From Thinopyrum elongatum (taxonomy: Eukaryota > Streptophyta > Magnoliopsida > Poales > Poaceae): 64,000 nucleotides of DNA. The notes beneath the pieces were generated by a model. It did not search any database, was not told the origin of the DNA, and was given only the letters and a program-made list of their open reading frames with translations. A program made the translations under genes and the position numbers. Positions 58,166 to 64,000 of this stretch are shown piece after piece (positions within the stretch are counted from its first letter, which is position 1; each line of letters starts with the position of its first letter). The stretch covers positions 187,170,942 through 187,234,941 of the forward strand of contig CM022302.1 of the NCBI GenBank assembly GCA_011799875.1, given 5' to 3'.

Positions 58166-60719
58166 CTTCTGGAGTCCTCCAAAATCAAACTCATACACTA
58201 ATAATGATCCCACCTTTCCACCATTATGGTGTTCATGTTGCGAAGACTGCGGCCATCACGCTGAAAGCTACAAAAGTAGAGAAACGCTCCACCAGATCAG
58301 TTCATATTGCAAGATACTCCCGGAGGTCCAACACATCCAACTACACGAGGAAGCGCCAACCATTGGTAACACAAGACGGCATACATGACAGCTTAATTTC
58401 GTTGCAATATATATAGCACATTTTTTATACGACCATGCTTCTTACAAAATAAATCAAACTTCTGTTCTTTCATACTCGACAAATTATAGCTATTGGCCTT
58501 CTGTTCTGCATGGTTTGGTTGGTACTTTTATGGCTTTTCCCATTAGAATGCTATATTTGTTAGTTTTAACTATTCTAAATTTCATTTATATTTGTTTATA
58601 AGATGTTCAAATAGTCTTCCCTCGAATTTTTAGAAGGTGACAATAGAGACTTGAGTGGATCAAATGAAGGGAATGCTACGCTGACATGAGTCGTCCCTTT
58701 CTGAATATCCGCCCCTCAAACTCTGGGTAGCATGTTTCTACCGCATCAAATGTGTTTACTTCGGACATTTACTTTTGGAGCTTTCATTCATTTAAGTACT
58801 ATAAATTCGGTATAGTAGTAGTTTTTTTTGCATTATCATGTTTTCTTACATGCTATTGAGAGTGCAATTTGAGTCTGTGTAAGTAAGTTAGAGAGTGACA
58901 GGGCATAAAGATGCAGGTTGGGAAGGAGGAGCCCATTCAATTCAAGAGATAGTTCATGTGATGAAAATGAATTTCTTATTTTGATTGTGTTGTATTTTTC
59001 TCATCACTAGATGTCGGCATTTTCAGATTATGTTGTACAAGCATCTTTGTTCCAAAAAACACATATTTACGAAGGAGGTGCTCAGCGACATCGAAAGTGT
59101 GGTTAGTACTAATAAACAGAATTAAGTGACACTATGACGTGGCTCTTTTTCCTTCTTTTTATTGTACTTAACTTTCAAAACAGGAGAAGGGAAAAATAAG
59201 TCAAGAAGAGACTACAAGATGAAGTCATGTCTAGAAAACAAAATTATCTGTATGTTCTGTTTTCTTCAAAAATTTTGTACCTATTAAGCTCTCGAAAGCA
59301 AATTTTACATAATGCTTCAAGTCATTTAGGATCATGAAATTTTATGTGCCAATGGAGAAATCAAAAGTGCACTGATTGATTTACCAAGCGTGCATGAGTA
59401 AATCTCCATACAAGATTCTGGCTTCGTTTGGACTATCTAAATTTCTCTCACCTAAAAGGTTAATCGTACTAACTTTTAATATGATGGAAATCACAAAATA
59501 CTCTTTGCATATATTTGTTCCTATTGGCAAAATTTGGAAAATGTTCTTCTCATACCAACCTAGGATGGTTGTATATATATATATATATACCAATATCTGG
59601 ATTATCTTCACAAACTTGAATGGTTGTGTGTTTGAATAAGTAGAACTCTAAAGATTCACCGGATATGGTACATGCTTCATGGGTTTATTTTCATACGATA
59701 AAATCCCCTGGATCTAATCGAGGTTGAGCATAAAATGGTATTTCTATACCCATTTGTTACAACATAATGGTTCTTATAATTGTTGCGGCTTTGTGGCTAG
59801 GGATGATGTATCATGCTTTTAACTTAAAGCAAGTTTTGTATTGTCATAATTGTTGACCAAATTTAGGGAACACCTTATGTCACATACAGAATTATTGTAC
59901 TACTACATAAACAAATTGTACTCTTTTAGACACTTCTTAGTGAAATAATCCTTTGTGACATGGAGAACTATTGATGTACTGTACAAGCAACTTTTGTTTT
60001 GTTTTGATACTCTCAATGAAAGGGGGAGAGACTGATATTATGTTAACCTTAGGCTCTTATATTAAATAGTTACATGTAGAACATAGTAATTCTTTGAGGA
60101 GCTCGATATTAGTACAAGGAAAATGTAGATAGAAAAATGTGCATTTCAGCTAATTATATTATCTTCTCTTTTAAAACAAGGCATTTATACAAGTACAAGC
60201 GCTCTCCATGAAAAGAAGTAAACCCGCTGTTCTGCATATTCCTTTTACGTAGAAGATACATGTGAATGTATATATTATTCAAGACTTTATAGTAATTGGC
60301 TATCCACATGGACTTCAGTGTATATATATAGTCAACAAAGATTTATGAACATTTAGAGATGATGCATCCTTTAAAGATTATGCCCGCACGAGTAAGATGA
60401 TGGTTTGGAAAGCAAGAGAGTGCTAGACAATAGAAGGTGCCAAGAGTCCTCAAAATCCCTGTTTGTCGACTGCCCTAAACAAAATTGCTTATCATTACTT
60501 TGTGATGGAATACTTTTAATGGAAGAAATTCATATCACTATACATTTTATCTCATCTCCATCAACTAAACATACCTAAGACAGAATTATATTCGCAAAAG
60601 TCTTGTATTTGCAAATGTCATCATACTTGGTCCCAATTTTTATTTACACGAATCAAATAATATGCCCTCATTATTAAACTTTGTAAAGTTCTAGCCCGCG
60701 TATCAAGCGGGCCACTTTT
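58166..60719. other. Right body of the Helitron, AT-rich, no gene recognised
   Basis: Only short ORFs up to 87 codons occur, with no domain signature. A (TA)10-type microsatellite is at about 59570-59590. The DNA runs into the terminal hairpin at 60694-60712. Confidence 0.4.
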
Positions 60720-60724
60720 CTAGT
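60694..60724 (+). other. Helitron 3' terminus: hairpin and CTAGT
   Basis: Stem GCCCGC/GCGGGC with a 7-nt loop (gtatcaa), then cactttt and CTAGT, followed by T. This is the CTRRT terminus that Helitron transposases recognise. Confidence 0.85.
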
Positions 60725-61120
60725 TTTAAGTAAAAAATGCATGAAACAACATGCAGTTCGCTCCGCATATTAATGACGCTTGGGCAAACACATGATGCAG
60801 TTCATAGTAAATAAAACTAGTTCAGCCGATAAAAAACAGTACGCACGTGGACATAGCGCGTAAAAAAAAAAGACTTCCCACCCGCCCATGGACATAGTCC
60901 TCTAAATAAATACTCGCAAAAGAAAAAAATAAAAGGTGAGGGGCCCCCCACCCCCCCCGGGCCAAAAACCTGCAGTTCGTTCAGATAAACGATGCAGTCC
61001 ATATTGTTCAAAGATGCAGTGCGGTCGTTTCTACAAAGAAGTGCGGTTACATCTAAAATGCAGGTCGCCATCTGAATGAGGTTTTTTATACGAACTACCA
61101 CTTAACAAAAACATGCGCGT

Positions 61121-61130
61121 CTATATATAT
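61121..61130 (+). promoter_or_regulatory. TATA box candidate for the exonuclease gene
   Basis: ctatatatat lies about 330 bp before the favoured start codon (61457) and about 170 bp before the upstream ATG (61292). It is the only good TATA box in the interval. Transcription would start near 61150-61160. Confidence 0.45.
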
Positions 61131-61291
61131 AGCGGTGGTGAACAATATAAATTATCAAAAAATTTCAAAAGACACGATAAAAAACCCACAATCACAGAAG
61201 ACCACCACTCCGAGCGGTTGCATCGCTAAAAAGCCACAATCACATACGCAACCAAACCCACGATCCGCAGAACCGCATCGTCAGGGAGATC

Positions 61292-62140
61292 GTGCAGTTC
61301 ATCCTTGGCCGCCATCCGCCCCTTAAATTCAGACCTCCGCCAACACTTTCTCATCCACAACAACCGAAAAATCGCCATTGCGCTGCCACCACTTCCCTCC
61401 CACTGATTGATCTCCACAAAAAGACCAAGTTCAAGGAGGAAGAAGTTCTCCGGCCGATGGGGTTCATCAAGGAGTTCAAGGACGTGGAGTCCCACGGCAA
61501 CACCAAGTTGCACGTCATCCACACCAACGACTTGCAGAAGGCGGCGTCCACCATCGAGCAGTACGAGCGCCACCTCCAGTTCGAGCGCCACAAGATCGTC
61601 GGAATTGATGTGGAGTACACCAACGGGGATGACACGAACCAGAAAGCCGCCCTCGTCCAGCTCTCTATTGGCAAGAATCATCTGGTGCTGCTCTTCCAAC
61701 AGAGCGTCGCCGACAACAACTGCATTAGGTTCGACAACTTCCTCGCCGACCCCAGGTACACGTTTGCTCGCTTCTCCATCGACAGCGACATAGATATGCT
61801 CGACCGCGTCGGGCTACACATCGCCCACTTCGTCGACATCCAGAAGGAATGGAGGGTGCCTACAGCGACAAAGAGGTTGGGCTCCCTTGCAGACGTCTCT
61901 GGCATCCTCGTCCATGAGTACTACAACAACATGAAGAAGAAGCTGACCGACGCAGAACACAGGCGCTGGCAGTGCATGCCCCTGACCATGAGGCACATCA
62001 AGTATGCGACAAAGGATGCTTATGCCACGTACAAGATATGGAGCCGCCTCACCATCATCCAGGAAGGGCTTCGTTGGGCAAAGCTCGAGAAGCAGCAGTC
62101 TAGGAAGCGCGCTAGGACCTGGGGCGACTACAACTACTGA
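61292..62140 (+). CDS. DEDDy 3'-5' exonuclease (WRN/RNase D-like domain), TE-associated
   Basis: A fully open frame of 282 codons. Enzymes of this fold remove nucleotides from the 3' ends of DNA or RNA with two metal ions. All four motif residues are present: Asp and Glu in GIDVEY (Asp codon 61607-61609), Asp in the SIDSDIDML region, and Tyr and Asp in YATKDAYATYKIW (Y-x3-D, hence the DEDDy type). The C-terminus is Lys/Arg-rich and ends ARTWGDYNY. The ATG at 61457 (MGFIKEFKDVESHGN) is the likelier start, giving 227 residues. The 55 residues before it look like leader sequence (Pro/His/Ser-rich, no conserved pattern). There is no helicase part. I recall a large grass-specific family with this C-terminus. 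Sequence composition shows third-position GC preference, unlike the AT-rich surroundings, and no damage, so it may be functional. Confidence 0.8.
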   Translation: MQFILGRHPPLKFRPPPTLSHPQQPKNRHCAATTSLPLIDLHKKTKFKEEEVLRPMGFIKEFKDVESHGNTKLHVIHTNDLQKAASTIEQYERHLQFERHKIVGIDVEYTNGDDTNQKAALVQLSIGKNHLVLLFQQSVADNNCIRFDNFLADPRYTFARFSIDSDIDMLDRVGLHIAHFVDIQKEWRVPTATKRLGSLADVSGILVHEYYNNMKKKLTDAEHRRWQCMPLTMRHIKYATKDAYATYKIWSRLTIIQEGLRWAKLEKQQSRKRARTWGDYNY

Positions 62141-62600
62141 AGGAGGTGTTGCCAGACAAGAATGTATCTAGAACATTGCTCATGCCATTTTAGATTTCTC
62201 ATCAGATTTGCCATCTCTCAAGCTTTTAGTTTGCTTGTGGTAAATTTAGGTTTGCTTGTGTTATAGTTTGCTTTGAAATCATGCAGTTTGCTTTGTAATC
62301 ACGCAGTTTGCTTATCTTATGAACAAGTATATTTCCAATACATCGTTGCAATTCTCTGGTAGAATATACTACAATGCACTAAAAATACAAAGATAGCAGG
62401 GACAGTATGTGATTAAGGTACCGCACAAAGCAGGCGCACATGGCAGTGCACAAACAGACGATCATGCAGTGCACCAACGAAGATCCATGCAGTGCATAAT
62501 CGTCATATTGATGTTGTGCAGAATTAAAGGGACGTGCAGTACATAATGTTCTTAAATGAAGTGCATGGCGATCTAACAAAGCAGTGCACACACGCATGGA
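62141..62600. other. 3' flank of the exonuclease gene with scattered TGCAG motifs
   Basis: AT-rich DNA with tttgctttg-type repeats (about 62225-62320: several tttgctt copies and two cagtttgctt). Motif copies follow at about 62470, 62492, 62535 and 62580. No ORF is supported. No clear poly(A) signal can be chosen. Confidence 0.45.
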
Positions 62601-62607
62601 ACATACG

Positions 62608-62755
62608 AAAAAAATGACCGCTAATGTGCAACCTGGTCCCAGCGAGTCTCGTATTGAGCCAGCATGCATGGGGCCAGGTACATAAGGGCCCACAGGTCAG
62701 AGTGATGGGGAAGAGAGCGTCGTGTGTAAGCACCCAATCAGTGTTACAAGGAGTT
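62608..62755 (-). ncRNA. Candidate Pol III small RNA with snRNA-type promoter
   Basis: On the minus strand GTCCCACCTCG (62820-62810) resembles the plant snRNA upstream sequence element (consensus RTCCCACATCG). TTTATAAG (62785-62778) follows with 24 bases between, the spacing of Pol III-type plant snRNA genes rather than the longer Pol II type. Transcription would start near 62755. A run of seven T (62614-62608) could end it, giving about 145 nt. The RNA itself does not match U6, U3 or 7SL starts that I know. A perfect 7-bp stem hairpin (62794-62810) sits between the two promoter boxes. It is only a prediction. Confidence 0.35.
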
Positions 62756-62777
62756 CGGATGGGTTGCCTCGCCAGGG

Positions 62778-62820
62778 CTTATAAACAGGTCGTGCCCGCC
62801 TTCGGCGGGCGAGGTGGGAC
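62778..62820 (-). promoter_or_regulatory. USE-like and TATA boxes of the candidate small RNA gene
   Basis: USE-like GTCCCACCTCG and TATA box TTTATAAG, with the hairpin gcccgcc-ttc-ggcgggc between them. A second, poorer USE-like text (gtgtgactaaac, about 62886-62897) lies about 70 bp further upstream, sharing the gactaaac extension. Confidence 0.4.
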
Positions 62821-63360
62821 TAAACTTTAGCGCATACCGACTGCACTGAGCGAAGCAGCCGTGTAGGTAGGTAGACTTCGGCCGGGTGTGACTAAACATC
62901 CAAAAGGCCCAATAGACTATCAGATTCCATGGCCTAATAAAAAACAAACATTCGAAAAATAAAAAAGAGTACCATTACAATGCGTTTATCACCAACAACA
63001 CAAAAAAAAGTGCATAACCATACCAAAAAAAAACAAATGGGGACCCCCCCTCCAACTGCAGTTCTTTCACATAAAAAATGCAGGCCGTCGGATATCACAA
63101 CAGAAATGCAGTCCGCCAATTTGAAAGAAGGAGTGCTTTTGTTAACAAAAATGCAGTACAGTATATTGATCACATTACATCTATGGTCTACCACCTACCA
63201 CACCACCTATTACTTTTTATTATTGTTGACTAATCAACCAGCCATACTGGCTCCATAAATTCTATCCACCCGGGCTCCCAACTAATAGAACTAGTCCGTC
63301 CCCTTTCCTATCTCCAAATCAAGATCTAGGGTTCCGCCCATTCTCATCCTCCTATTTGCC
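62821..63360. other. Motif-bearing spacer of the composite element
   Basis: A-rich DNA with motif copies at about 63053, 63078, 63103 and 63149. From about 63240 composition changes to a leader-like sequence with ccataaattc (about 63253) as a weak TATA candidate and agatctagggttccg before the next start codon. Confidence 0.4.
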
Positions 63361-63376
63361 TCTGCCCTGCCGGGCC

Positions 63377-63569
63377 ATGGACTGCTCATGCGGCTGCCTG
63401 GCAAGGATGGTGCCGATGGAGGACGCATGCGTGTACCATGAAGGTGTGGAGCTCATGGAGACTCAGCGGCGTAGCCAGCTCGAGTGCCTGCTAACCACCA
63501 ACCGCGGGTTTCGGGCACCATTTCAATACCGCCTCGTGCCTACGGACCTCGAGAAATCATGGGTGTGTA
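63377..63569 (+). CDS. First exon of an unidentified gene, continues beyond the window
   Basis: The frame starts MDCSCGCLARMVPMEDACVY; an upstream in-frame ATG at 63356 is less likely. It runs to ..VPTDLEKSW, where TGG|GTGTGT looks like a donor site. Cys and Met are frequent at the start and Arg/Leu later. I do not recognise the family. A B3-type DNA-binding domain would fit loosely after the donor (FQYRLVPTDLEKSW resembles a strand entering such a fold), but this is weak. No further exon can be joined within the last 430 bases, which hold motif copies at about 63779, 63801, 63823 and 63845. Confidence 0.4.
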
Positions 63570-64000
63570 TTTCCCCTCCTGCTCCTATTTACTTCCACAT
63601 CTGGATGTATGTTTCCTTCAGCTAGCTTAGTCTTATCAATAACCAGATCTGCATTTTTTGTTCAGATTTGTCAGTAATTAAACACTACATGGTTCTACGT
63701 ATATTTCTTTAGTCTGGGTTAAGTCTGCACTAGTTTGAACGAACATGAACAAAAAATCAGTAACACCCAAATAAGAAAAGCAGTTCCCTCACCCAGCATT
63801 GCAGTGCTCTTACTTTCCTAAAGCAGTGCAGTACCGTTGAGCATGCAGTGCGGAAGTGTTAGCAGAATACTATATATTGTAGTAAAGTTACTATTCAGGT
63901 CAATATATATTTTAGTTCATATATTGAACCTTTTTTCTTACTAGTAGTGATATATCCATGCATATTTTAGTTCATGTATATAGATTATGTTAAGATACAA

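Larger units (their letters stand above)
33183..60724 (+). mobile_element. Helitron, non-autonomous, with nested LTR retrotransposons
   Basis: The 5' end is TCTATTATATACTAAAAG preceded by A. The 3' end is CTAGT (60720-60724) followed by T, fitting insertion between A and T. A hairpin with a 6-bp stem, GCCCGC (60694-60699) and GCGGGC (60707-60712), ends 7 bases before CTAGT. These are the defining Helitron features. Motif-rich composite-element DNA lies on both sides. Removing the LTR insertion and its duplicated site leaves about 5.6 kb. No Rep or helicase domain is present, so it must have used proteins from another element. I recognise no captured host gene exon. Confidence 0.8.
60725..64000. 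mobile_element. Composite Ulp1/exonuclease-bearing element, right part
   Basis: The TGCAG motif reappears at once (catgcagttcgc at 60751, gatgcagttcat at 60793, and about 20 more up to 63850). It joins 33182 when the Helitron is removed. It carries the exonuclease gene, a candidate small RNA gene and a first exon. It runs past the window end, so the right terminus is unseen. Confidence 0.55.

Noticed and set aside
61226..61699. 157-codon ORF on the minus strand
   Set aside because: It is the shadow of the exonuclease gene on the + strand, which has the conserved active-site motifs.
62700..62760. 5S rRNA-like text (catccgaactcc on the minus strand)
   Set aside because: Only about a dozen bases resemble 5S rRNA; the rest, including the internal promoter, does not.

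Overview
This looks like gene-poor, repeat-dense nuclear DNA of a large grass genome, most probably Triticeae (wheat, Aegilops, barley or rye). The pointers are Copia LTRs with the Angela/BARE/WIS type of terminus, a Sabrina/WHAM/Fatima-type Gypsy terminus, Tat-lineage Gypsy elements with antisense ORFs, a LARD-like element with 4 kb LTRs, and a grass-type family of 3'-5' exonucleases. Species and TE family names are inference; no database was searched. I see no ordinary host gene, rRNA, tRNA or CRISPR array.

Layout. (1) 1-5621: 3' part of a Tat-lineage Gypsy element on the + strand, with an antisense Transposase_28-type gene at 338-4295 (-) and its 3' LTR at 4686-5621. (2) It sits inside the antisense gene of an older element of the same type, seen at 5622-6685 and 16263 to about 17292. 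(3) That older element is split by a decayed Angela/BARE-like Copia element, 6686-16262, with two 2.1 kb LTRs. (4) 17293-20270: a broken His/Cys/Met-rich + strand ORF joined in inverted orientation to the tip of an LTR and an Athila-lineage gag-protease remnant (-). (5) 20271-33182 and 60725-64000: two halves of one composite element. It carries two genes with Ulp1 (C48) cysteine protease domains (-), the start of a third related gene (-), an open DEDDy 3'-5' exonuclease gene (+), a candidate Pol III transcript (-), a further first exon (+), and a TGCAG-containing motif that is either scattered or in about 23 bp arrays. (6) A Helitron, 33183-60724, cuts this element in two. (7) Inside the Helitron is a 22 kb LTR insertion, 35445-57415 (TSD tgcta). 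(8) Inside the 3' LTR of that insertion is a LARD-like element, 42706-53587 (TSD caaag).

Order of events from nesting: composite element, then Helitron, then the 4.25 kb-LTR Gypsy, then the LARD-like element. On the left: older Tat element, then the Copia and the younger Tat insertions independently.

Most of the window is decayed or non-autonomous. The exceptions are the exonuclease ORF, which is fully open with all its active-site residues, and the C-terminal Ulp1 domain of the first protease gene, which stays open over several exons with His, Asp, Gln and Cys in place. The SUMO-protease-like and exonuclease genes seem to be transcribed divergently from about 1.2 kb of shared upstream DNA, which the Helitron now separates by 27.5 kb. 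That cargo-bearing composite element is the most interesting part of the window.
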